Under the pieces are notes generated by a model that was not told the origin of the DNA, searched no databases, and worked only from the letters and a program-made list of their open reading frames with translations. The translations under genes and the position numbers were made by a program. Of a DNA stretch of 64,000 bases, positions 12,565-22,471 are shown one piece after another (position 1 is the first letter of the stretch; each line of letters opens with the position of its first letter). Source of the stretch: Brasenia schreberi (taxonomy: Eukaryota > Streptophyta > Magnoliopsida > Nymphaeales > Cabombaceae); contig JAYKKT010000056.1 in the NCBI GenBank assembly GCA_036023115.1, forward strand, positions 3,884,501-3,948,500. Direction: 5' to 3'.

Positions 12565-13512
12565 CTAAAACCACATGTACTGAATTGATTGACAAAAAAT
12601 TAAGTTTAGAATTTTATACAAACCACAAGGTACTGAAGTGAACTTTTGAAAAATGTGTACCAGGCCTTCATGCATGTCACATGAGGCCCGCAACATCTTG
12701 GGGAGGACAGGTCCCACTGTTTCCTTCAAACAATCTAGAGATGCAACCTCTCGGAAGCACTGCACTCATATCGTCTCAATCCACTACTCCAAGTTCGAGA
12801 AATCTATATACACGAGCAAAGATTAGGTATAATACTTGAAACAAATCAAACAACTAGCTTGAAAATATGCTCCCTTGTTGTGGACCATTGCAAATATAAG
12901 ACACAGAAGAACATTCATAAATCTAAAAGAAAAAATAAATGATGAAAAACAATAAACGTACTATAAAACATAATGAAACATTTCTATCACCTAAAATAGT
13001 AACTATCTTTTAACAAATAAGGAAAACAAAGTAAAAGTACGATAAAATTTAATTGATTTATCTTGACCCAATTATTCAGATAAAATTTTGACCATCTGGT
13101 CAACTATGTGTGGTGAATCTCTAAAAATATCATCAAATGAGCTGCAATAGAATGTTAGAAGGGCAGGTCACAATAGAATGTTAGAAGAGCAGGTCACCGG
13201 CGGAGTAGGAAGCAACGTTTTAGATCCATCCACCATATGAAGGGTTCCTGTTGGTGTCCTCCCAAAATAATAGTAGAAAGCAGGTCATTTTCGGGTCTAA
13301 CTGTTTAATGAACAAAAAATGACACAATATGAGCACAACCTGAATGGGAAAATGCGGCCCCTACTGAAGGACAAGACAGAGTGGACCGCGATTTCCCCAA
13401 CATTTAGTGTACTCTTGAGAGAGATGTGGATCTGATCAACCAATGCCTGCATTACGTACAAAATTGAGCTTTCATCTATCATATAACTGGATATGAGAAT
13501 CGACTTCTTCAT
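12565..13512 (-). other. Exon-like fragments of an unidentified gene (minus strand)
   Basis: Three stretches look coding on the minus strand. They are 13297-13512 (containing ALVDQIHISLKSTLNVGEI, preceded by a plausible TGCAG acceptor), about 13060-13160 (SFDDIFRDSPHIVDQMVKIL after TTCTATTGCAG), and 12565-12765 (DCLKETVGPVLPKMLRASCD). They are short, separated by stops, and I cannot name a family. They may be exons of a decayed helical-repeat gene, or chance. Confidence 0.2.
13145..13196. repeat. 26-bp tandem duplication
   Basis: CAATAGAATGTTAGAAGGGC is repeated at 13171 with a single G-to-A change. The copies overlap a possible polypyrimidine tract and acceptor on the minus strand. Confidence 0.85.
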
Positions 13513-13779
13513 CGGTACAAAAGAGAAAACGAGATGCTAATGACATGGTTTGAATGAAAACCAGGTATTTATTGGATGGAGAAAGTTTTTTCAGTGCATC
13601 TTAGACCTGATTCTCCCACGAAGTAGGTCAACTGGGGTCAATTTGAGGGCACCATGACTTGAAAGAACATGAACGATGTGACAGGTGTATTAAGGGGTGG
13701 CAAAACAGAATCTTGAGTTCCCCAGCACCCCGCCGTCCCCTCCGGGAGTCTAACTTTGCACTACAGTGTGGGAGTCGAG

Positions 13780-14294
13780 AGATCTACCATTAAGCTTACT
13801 GAAGCAAGATGATGGTGATAGGGTGGCTTGGAAAAGGTTTAGCAGTAGCTTCAAGAAGAACGATACAGGAAGGAGGTGTCGCGCTTGAATTGGTTGCAGA
13901 TTGATGACCACGATTCAAAGTTTTCTCATACGCAGATTGATGACACCATCATGCATAAGCTGGTTTTTTCTGTAGTCAGTGGATTAATTGAATTAAGGAG
14001 TGGGTCAAATCCCCTGTCATGTAATCGGTCATTGTGGAAGGCCAATCGGATGAGTACTTTACCTCATCCCAAGGACTCCGTCAAGGAGGCGTATTATATC
14101 TCCTTATTTGTTTCAGTTTTGTGCTTAAGGTCTATCCTTTTCTCCACCAATTTGAAAGCCGAGGAGATTTAAAGAGGATCAAAATTGCTAGGATGGCACT
14201 CTATGTGTCTCACTTACATTTTGCAGGGGACTCTATCCTATTGACTGAGCTTTACATGACCATTGTATTCATTGTAAGGAGGTGTTGGCAATGA
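13780..14294 (+). pseudogene. Decayed L1-type LINE reverse transcriptase
   Basis: Two short blocks show the plant L1 pattern. NWLQIDDHDSKFSH (from about 13882) corresponds to the W-x-x-GD-x-NTKFFH block before the reverse transcriptase. SSQGLRQGGVLYLLICFSFV (about 14060) corresponds to the S-x-GLRQGDPLSPxLF motif. The latter is followed by RMALYVSHLHFAGDSILL, a degenerate form of the ISHLLFADDTLLF active site in which the first catalytic Asp is Gly. Most of the reverse transcriptase between the two blocks is deleted, and the frame shifts between 13876-14172 and 14034-14294. It belongs to a different clade from the RTE-like copies. Confidence 0.7.
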
Positions 14295-15599
14295 TGGAAA
14301 GAACCGTATATATACATGCGTAATAAACCAATATGCAACAAATATAAACATGCTCCATTCAACAACAACCGAGATCCAAAGTAAGCACAAACAAAACATA
14401 TGGAAAATAAAAGCAGAAGCAAAAATCAGAAAAGAAACTTATCAGTGTGAGTCACCTTTGCATACTTGTCTTAAAAAAATCAACGCCCCGCTATGAATAC
14501 GTACGAGTACCTATCTCTTAGGATAAAACACACATACAACTCGAAATATATATATCTGTTTTTGAGTCGACCTCGACCATGCCTCAATCACCTATGGCTA
14601 AAGGAAAGGATGGTTGGAAGCAGTCATATTGTTGGAACACCACAGACAAAGAGGAGCATAAAATGAAGGCGGGAGGAGAGAGAGTAATCGCATAATGTAT
14701 TGATTAGGGATCTCTAATAATGTATTATAGGTTGCATGTTAGATCACGAATCGTGGGTCTAATCCAAACGACACACTTCTCTGTCCCGTAATCATTCATG
14801 CGCAAGCACTCTGGACCGAAGATAATTCCCAAACTCAAGCACTACTCGATGTGCGTGTGCATGTATAGTTTAGCATGTCCTCTCCAAACTCTTTGAATTA
14901 AGGCTCATGAACTACCAACTATATAAAAGGACATGTAAGTTTGTCTCATTCTTTAATAGGGGACTAAACTGTCTCCTCTTGGTCATCACATGCGTAAGTC
15001 TCTCACATGTAACTTTTTACACTTTACTTTCACATATATCAATGATACATCAATTAAATATTTAAGATATCAATATGAATTAAATGTTATTAATGCATGG
15101 TTTAATAAATCCAACTTAATTAACATTAAATTCAATAATCCCCTACAAAGTCATGAAGTATAAAAGTGTCCTCCAAAACCATCCATCATATTATACTTTC
15201 AGTAATGATACCTTCCAGTTTAAACCGTTATCTAAGTTATCCAATATTATCCTTATAGGAACAAGATAAACATACGTCTTCAACCTGAACCTTAAGTGTA
15301 AAGGTGTCTATTGATAATAATATAATAAAAGGCTATGACTTAATCTTTAGGGGTGATGCATTAACAATCATTTATCCATATTTTGTATCATGATTGACTT
15401 TAGGGATGTACTGCTAGCATCTTGTGCTAGAACTTGATTCCATTCAAAGTAATCTCTTTCTAAGCATACAATAATGACACTTTATGACTTTATGTTTACA
15501 GGAAACAAAAACAAAGATACTAAAAATATCACATAATATAAAGTATTATCCTATTCACCCAACAACTTTTTACTACTACATTAAACCTTTTTCATGGGA
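14295..15599. other. No gene; possible 3' end and LTR of the minus-strand copia
   Basis: This lies directly downstream, on the minus strand, of the copia RNase H relic, so a decayed 3' LTR is expected here. No matching second LTR is available to define it. It is AT-rich and has no open frame. Confidence 0.35.
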
Positions 15600-16656
15600 T
15601 CTCCCCTCAATTAGGTTGGGTTACCACTAATAAATAAATCATGGGTTTTAGTATCATCCCCAATCTAGATTTCTCAACTAAGAATACTAATAGACCTTTA
15701 GTCAAATGATAAGTTGTATTATCTTTGGATCCAATAAATCTACAATCATAACTCCATCAAACACAATAGCCCTTATAAACTTTAATTTGACTTAGATGTG
15801 TCTCCGTTGCTTTTGATTGTACTTCAAACTATTGATTTTTGTAATTATAGTCATGCTATCACACTACAGTGAAATTACTGAAAGTTACTTCTTTACCATA
15901 GGTAAACTAGACATTAGTCCCTTAAGTCATTAAGGTTTCATTAATAAATCTTAACCAAAACAAATAGTTATGCCTTAAATGTAGAACGAGCCAATGTAGT
16001 TTATTTCTTAGATTTCCAAGGAACAGTGTCATCACCCACAAGAAATATATATCCAATGACCCATTATTCTTAAAGTTCTTTACTATCAAACTAACATCAC
16101 TAAATCCTTCAAAAACAGAATAATGTTTACCTTAATGCAGTCTAAGAGAAATCGTTTCCTTCATATAATGAAGTACTCTAACTAGAGTTTCCTAAAGGGT
16201 TCTATTTGAACAACTGGTATATCTACTCAACTTAGACACAATAAATACAATATCTGATCATGTACAGTTAGTTAGGTACATCAAACTACTAATAAACTGA
16301 GAATATCATAATTGAGACATATGAATACAAGTTTCATTTTTATACAAAGCCTTAGATGAATCATATGGGGTCTTGAAAGGTTTATGGTTTGTATGTCCAA
16401 ATCTCTCTAAAACTTTCTCAACATAGTGAGACTAAGATATTATTATACCATCAGTAGACCTTGTGATTTTAAGCCTTAAAATCACATCAATATACTTAAT
16501 CTCAAACTTACTACATAAGAATGACTTAGCCTCTATCTGAACCAAACAACAATATATCATCTACGTATAAACAAAGAATGATAAAGCATTATTGATCAAC
16601 TTGTAGTAGACACACTTATCATAATCATTAGAAATGAAGCCAAAAGATGATATTAT
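15600..16656 (-). pseudogene. Ty1/copia reverse transcriptase-RNase H relic
   Basis: On the minus strand the translation follows copia pol in order. It starts with SFGFISNDYDKCVYYKLIN just upstream of the active site, where the normal YVDD reads Y-stop-MI. SHYVEKVLERFGHTNHKPF, SLMYLTNCT and an RNase H region follow, then SKDNTTYHLTKGL and LGMILKPM at the C-terminus. Many stops (for example within FVYT-stop-MIYCC) show it is dead. It is cut off at 16656 by insertion of the plus-strand copia LTR, so it is the older host of that nest. Confidence 0.85.
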
Positions 16657-16676
16657 TGTAAATGTATGTAATAGGA

Positions 16677-16786
16677 CGGGCCCTTAGGGCCCGTGAAGGC
16701 ATGGTATAAGGGAGGGCCAGGGCCACCATGGTCCTGGCCAAAGCCGTTGGAGCCCCAACGGCTAGTGCTGGCCAAGGCCAGCACTA
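16677..16786. repeat. Cluster of four GC-rich inverted repeats in the copia LTR
   Basis: The four are CGGGCCCTTAGGGCCCG (16677-16693), an imperfect palindrome of stems GGCCAGG/CCTGGCC around CCATGG (16715-16739), GCCGTTGG-AGCC-CCAACGGC (16743-16762), and stems TAGTGCTGGCC/GGCCAGCACTA with a 2-base loop (16763-16786). The last two abut. They lie in U3, upstream of the TATA box, in otherwise AT-rich DNA. Confidence 0.9.
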
Positions 16787-16846
16787 CCTCTTGCTCACCT
16801 CTTTTTCTTGTTGTTTTCTTCTATCATTTATTTACATATGGTTGTC

Positions 16847-16854
16847 TATAAAAA
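16847..16854 (+). promoter_or_regulatory. TATA box of the copia LTR
   Basis: TATAAAAA within TCTATAAAAACC lies about 190 bases before the LTR end and 20 bases upstream of AATAAA. This is the usual arrangement of an LTR promoter and polyadenylation signal. Confidence 0.6.
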
Positions 16855-17038
16855 CCACTTCAAGACATGAATAAAGTATGCAGTCTAGCACTGCTTTTTG
16901 ACTTATTTTGTATGTGCTTCTGCTCTTGTTGATTATTCTTGAAGAACGATATTTCTGATTGAATGCCATTTGACTCTTGGCGACTTAGTGATCTTGATTC
17001 GTGTAACATCAACCTTCATTCATTGACAAATATTTACA

Positions 17039-17050
17039 TGCTACCAAAGC
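17039..17050 (+). other. Copia primer-binding site, degenerate
   Basis: TGCTACCAAAGC directly follows the LTR end and matches 9 of 12 bases of TGGTATCAGAGC, the initiator-Met-tRNA primer site usual for plant copia elements. Confidence 0.65.
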
Positions 17051-17140
17051 CTCAGATTGAAGAAATTGAGTATATTGGGAAACGTGCCACAAGTACAAAA
17101 TTTGAAGAATTTCACCAAACTTGAGGTTAGTTCATAATTC

Positions 17141-18270
17141 TTGATTTTGCACAAAATAGAAGGTAAAAACAAGTCGTTTAGATGTATCCTAAACCCAAAA
17201 TGTTATCAAAGTTGGGCTATGACCATTAAAAAGTATTTTTTGTCGAAAGATTTTTGGGATTACATAGATGAAACCATAAAGAAACCAACTTTGAACATTG
17301 ATGGTTTAGACGATGATGAAATCTTTAAAGATCGTGAAAAATACAAGATAGATTTGAAATTATGGGAAAAGATGAATGTAAAAATTACATGAATTATTTG
17401 CCAAAATATGGATGAAAAGCTTAGAAATAGGATTAGTGCTTTTGAAAACGCTTTTAAAACTTGGGAATACTTGAAAAAACTCTATTCTCAAGATGACTTT
17501 ATTTTCCAAATTGATCTAATGGAAAGAATGGTTATACTTAAACAAGGAAACCTAAATATTAGAGACTACTATAATGAATTTTCGGAGTTATGAACTCAAT
17601 TAAGAAGCTTTGACAAATTTAGAAATCTTCACAAATTAGATGAATTTCAAGAATTTCTAGACAGCCAATACTTCTTATTTATGCATAGGTTGAGAGACGA
17701 ATTTGAAAATATTAGGTCAAACCTTATACATAGAAAATGTAGACCTAGAGGGGATTCCTTTTTGGCCGATCTTGTTATGGAAGAAACAAGATTGAAGAAT
17801 ATGAATGTAGCCAAAGAAGCCGTGCTTGCTGTATCAAAACCGGGAGCAAATTTGAAGACCTATAAGCCTCCGCATGCAAAGAACAATGAACTCATGTCAA
17901 AGAAGCCCATAAGACCATGACCCAACAAAGACACTATTTACCACTATTGCAAGGAAAGTTGACACATCAAAACCACTTGTCCTTTACTTCGGAAAAGAAG
18001 TGGAAATGTGAGAGCCGTAGAAAAAGTGAGTGTCTTGCCCAACAACATCAAAGCCTACATAGAAGAAATCTTCAAAGAAAAAGCAAGCATCTCTGTGAAT
18101 GCTCTATCCACTTCTCAAGGTATGTCTTAGTTTTTAGATTCCGGTGTATCTTTTCATATGATACATAGTAAAGATTATTTGACTAATCCTTGTGAAACCA
18201 ATGAAAAAGATGTGTTTATGGCCGATGGAATAAAACTCCAAATAAAAAAAATAGGAAATCTTGAAAAACA
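17141..18270 (+). pseudogene. Ty1/copia gag and protease relic (element 1)
   Basis: Frames 17141-17392, 17408-17593 and 17681-17920 together give a copia gag of the UBN2 type (CYQSWAMTIKKYFLSKDFW, AFKTWEYLKKLYSQDD, FSEL then LMHRLRDEF). A broken zinc knuckle follows near 17935 (YHYCKES-stop-HIKTTC), in which the first Cys reads Tyr and the Gly codon has become TGA. The protease site FLDSGVSFHMIHSKDYL (about 18136) keeps the DSG triad. A stop lies just before it. The frame runs into LINE copy D at 18281, and its continuation is found at 21537. Confidence 0.85.
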
Positions 18271-18280
18271 AAACTTTAAA

Positions 18281-21200
18281 CAACAACAACAACAACAACT
18301 AAGCCTTTTCCCATACTAGACGGGGTCAACTACATGGATTCTTTGTTTCCATAGATCCCTATCGTGTGCCATGTTAGCAGTTAACTCCTAATAAGCTAGA
18401 TCATTCTTTATTGTTTCTTTCCAACACTTTTGTCGTCATCCTCTACCTCTTTTAATACTTTCCAAATTTAGTTTTTCTAACCTTCTTACAGGTTCTTCTT
18501 TTGATCTTCTTTCTATATGTCCAAACCATCTTAAATGATGTTCTCTCATTTTATCCTCTATTGGTGTCACTCCTAATTTGTTTCTAATAACCTCATTATG
18601 TATATGGTCTTTTCTTATATGACCACTCATCCATCTCAACATCTTCATTTATGTCACAAACATCTTTTGTACATGTTGATGATTAACTGCCCAACACTCA
18701 GAACCATAAAACATGGCAGGCCTAATTGCTGCTCTATAATATTTACCTTTTAATTTTAATGGTATCTTCTTATAATAAAGAATACCTGATGCTCCTCTCC
18801 ATTTTAACCAACCAGCATTAATTCTATGTGTAACATCTCCATCAATTCTTCCATCACTTTGAAAAATTGACCCTAGGTATTTAAAATTTTCCTTTTGGAG
18901 AATGCAATGTGTGCCAATTTTAATTTTTATGTCCTCTGAAGTAGCCAAATGATCAAACTTACATTCCATATATTCTGTCTTTGTTCTACTAAGTCGGAGG
19001 CCTTTGCTTTCTAATGTTTCTCTCCATAGTTCCAATTTTCTATTAACTTTTTCCTTATACTCCTCAACTAATACAATGTCATTTGCAAATAACATACACC
19101 AAGGTACTTCATCTTGAATATATTTTGTTAACTCATCCATCACCATTATAAATAAGTATGGACTTAAAGTTGATTCTTGATGTAATCCAATATTAACTTC
19201 GAAGAAGTATGTCGTTCCTTCATGAGTCCTCATACATGTTTTTGCACCATCATACATGTCTCTTATAAGGTTAATAAATGTCAATGGGATACCTCTTTTT
19301 TCCAAAGTTCTCCAAAGAACCTCCCTCGGTACTCTATCATAAGCTTTTTCTAGATCAATAAATATCATGTGAAGGTCTTTCTTTTTTGCTCTAAAATGTT
19401 CCATAAGACGTCTCAAAAGGTGAATCACTTGAATAGTAGATCTGCCTGGCATAAATCCAAATTGGTTCTCTGTTGTATTTGATACTTGTCTTAACCTACA
19501 TTCAATAATTCTTTCCCATAATTTCATAGTATGACTCATTAACTTGATACCTCGATAATTCACACAATTTTGAATGTCTCCCTTGTTCTTCTATATGGGT
19601 ATAAGTGTACTTGCTCTCCATTCCTCGGGCATCTTTTGGTTTTTCTATATTTCATTAAATAGTCTTGTGAGCCAAGTGATTCCTATTTCTCCTAGTATTT
19701 TCCAAACTTCTATAGGAATATTATCTGGTCCTACCGATTTACCACTCTTCATATGTTTAAGAGGCTCTTTGACTTCATTCTTTTGACTATGTCGGTAGAA
19801 ATTATGGTTTATATACTTTTCTGACTTGGCTAAATCTCCTAAACTAATACTAACATCTTTATTTTCATTAAAAAGATTATAAAAATAGTTTTTTCATCTA
19901 TTTCTTATATCATCATTTGCCACTAGAATTTTTTCATCCTCATCTTTTATGCATCTAACATAATTAAGATCTTTAGTTTTCTTATCTCTAGCCCTAGCTA
20001 TCCTAAAAATATCTCTTTCACCCTCTTTTGAGTTGAGTTTTTTATATAAGTCCTCCCAAATCTTAACTTTTGCTTCACTAACGGCCTTTTTCGCTTCCTT
20101 CTTTGCTTTCTTATAAGCCTAAAATGTTTCACTAGTTTTCTTAGCATAATGTAATTTGTAACATGCCCTCTTTGCCTTGATTTTATTTTGTACTACTTCA
20201 CTCCACCACCAAGCTTCTTTTTGTGCCGGTACACCTCCCTTAGATACCCCTAACACATCTTTCACCACTTTCTTAATATGTATAGCCATATTGTTCCACA
20301 TATCACAGGGTGTGCCAACATAATTCCAAACATCTCCTCGAAGGACTTTCTGTTTAAATATATCTTCTTTCTCGCTTTTGAGGTTCCACCATTTAGTCCG
20401 AATAGCTCGATGCACTCTTTTCTTATTTGTCTATTTTTTATTTGTAAATCTATAACTAAAAGTCGATGTTGGGTGGTTAAGCTTTCACCTGGAATTACCT
20501 TGCAATCTTTACAACACGCTCTATCTTTTTTTCTACAAATAAAGTAATCAATTTGTGTTTGTGATAAGCCACTCTTATAAGTAATTAAATGTTCATCTCA
20601 TTTTTTGAAGATTGTATTCACTATAAAGAGATCAAATGACATAGCAAAATTTAAAATCTCCCTCCCTTCCTCGTTTATATCCCCAAAACCAAAGTTTCCA
20701 TGAATCCCTTGATATCCTAATGCCTCTTTACCGACATGTCCATTTAAATCTCCTCCTAAACAAATCATCTCCCTTTGTGGAATCTTTTGAAACACCTTAT
20801 CTAACTCTTCTCAAAAAACTGTCTTTATACTATCTTCTAGTCCTACTTGGGATGCGTAAGCACAAACTATATTCAAAACCTTTGCTCCCAACACTAATTT
20901 CAACATCATGATTCAGTCACCATATCGTTGTATGTCTACTACACTCTCCTTTAAATCTTTATTTATGATAATACCAACTCCGTTTCGAGCCTTTTCTTTA
21001 CCTGAGTACCATAATTTAAAACCTGTATCCTCTATCTCCTTTGCTTTTTCTCCAACCCATTTTGTCTCTTGTAAACATAGAATATGAATCTTTCTCTGAA
21101 TCATAGTATCTACCACCTCCATTAGCTTACCCGATAATGTTCCGATATTCTAAGAACCAATATGAATCTTATTCTCTAGGACTAGCTTCCTTACCTCCTG

Positions 21201-21536
21201 CATCCGTCCATAATCAAAATGCGGAGGCCCTCTTTGAAATTTTTTTACTACATTCGGGCGATAATGTAGCAGGACTAACTTCTTTACCTACACCCGTCCA
21301 TGATGTGGGAACCCTCTTTGCAATTGATTCACTACATTCGGGCGAAAATATAGTGGCCCTTGCTTATTTCTTACTACATTCGGGCTCTGCAGCACGTCGT
21401 TAGGCGGGGACGCCCCAAAGCAATGCTCATAATTTTTGTAATCTGTGTTGTAAAAATCTGACGAAGTTTTATGCTGGCAGTCGAAAGCCTAACACATTCC
21501 TCCTCCTTTATCCGGGCTTAGGACCGGCAATGCAAG
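18281..21536 (-). mobile_element. RTE-like LINE copy D, nearly full length, inside copia element 1
   Basis: The (GTT)n tail is at 18281 and the 5' end is at about 21536, roughly 30 bases short of the 5' end of copies F and G. It interrupts copia element 1 between IGNLEKQNF on the left and the continuation PKLNLNLLLVAQICDNN on the right. No clear target-site duplication is seen, and several copia codons seem missing, so a small target deletion may have accompanied insertion. Confidence 0.9.
18316..21450 (-). pseudogene. LINE copy D pol relic, longest reverse transcriptase frame
   Basis: The longest open piece in the family here is 18649-19563 (304 aa), covering the reverse transcriptase from [15 protein letters not shown] through [17 protein letters not shown] to the thumb region. 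The active site reads [11 protein letters not shown]: the first Asp of FADD is Asn, which should abolish polymerisation. A stop at 18649 separates the in-frame C-terminal piece 18436-18648 (KMLRWMSGH...). Endonuclease pieces are 20913-21122 (LCLQETKWVGEK, GVGIIINKD) and 20598-20795 (GGDLNGHVGK), and the linker is 20119-20415. The sequence is multiply broken and not functional. Confidence 0.9.
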
Positions 21537-22471
21537 ATCCTAAACTTAATTTAAACCTACTTTTGGTTGCTCAAATATGTGATAACAATTGTATAATCAC
21601 TTTCTCATCCAAACATTGTGTGGTGCATGATCACCTATCGAGGAAGGTGATTGGATAAGGCTATAGAGAAAGTGGACTATACAAAATGGACTATCTTGTT
21701 TTGTCAAATTCTGATTTTTATAACTTAGCCCAAGATGCTACACTTTTGCATAAAAGACTTGGACACTTGGACTCTAAAAAATTATGTAATATTCTCTTGA
21801 TGAAAACCATTAGAGAGAAAAAGTTTGAATGTAAAGATTGTATTCTTGGAAAAATGCATCATCTTCCTTTTGAAGAAAGAAACTATGTACCAAAGAAAGT
21901 TTTTGATCTAATACATTCAGATGTTTGGGGCCCCACGCTCATTGTTTCTAAAGGAGGAGTGCAATACTATATGATTTTTGTGGATGACTTTACTCAATTT
22001 ACATGGATATATCTCTTGAAACACAAATCCGAGGTGTTTGAAAAATTTGTAGTATTTTATAATATGATAAAAAACCAATTTGGAGCCACCATTAAAATCT
22101 TTAGATCTGATTCAGGAGAAGAGTAAATGTCTAATGAATTTCAAAAATTTATTGAAACTAATGGTATTCTTCATCAAAAATCATGCACTAAAACACCCCA
22201 ACAAAATGGTCTAGTGAAAAAAAAATAGGCATATTATTGAAACTTGTAGAACTATGCTAATTGCTAGTAGGGTTCCTAAATATTTATGGGCCGAAGCTAC
22301 TCTTACCGTAGTATATCTTATAAATAGAATACCTTCATCTAACCTTGAAAATACTTCACCTTTCGAAAAATTGTACAACATCCCTCCATACTATGAACGA
22401 CTTAGAGTTTTTGGATGTAGATGTTTTGTGTATACAGACAAGAATGATAAACTATCACCCAGAGCTAATAT
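21537..22471 (+). pseudogene. Ty1/copia integrase relic (element 1, right part)
   Basis: This continues the frame broken by LINE D. It holds the GAG-pre-integrase zinc site (LLHKRLGH ... CKDCILGK, His-His-Cys-Cys kept), then the integrase core with DVWGP, FVDDFTQFTWIYLLK and FRSDSGEE. The third catalytic residue falls in PQQNGLVKKK, where Glu reads Lys. A frameshift in the A run at about 22220 moves the frame to 22254-22508 (YLWAEATLTVVYLINRIPSS, LRVFGCRCFVYT). Copia similarity ends near 22471, where a gypsy LTR-like sequence begins. Confidence 0.88.

Larger units (their letters stand above)
16657..17038 (+). mobile_element. 5' LTR of a plus-strand Ty1/copia element
   Basis: A 382-bp block starts TGTAAATG and ends ATTTACA, giving a short terminal inverted repeat with TG...CA ends. 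It is followed at once by a copia-type primer-binding site and then gag. It contains a TATA box (16847-16854), an AATAAA (16870-16875) and a cluster of GC-rich hairpins. It sits inside the minus-strand copia pol. The 3' LTR is not present in the window, so the start is judged from the terminal repeat. Confidence 0.72.
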
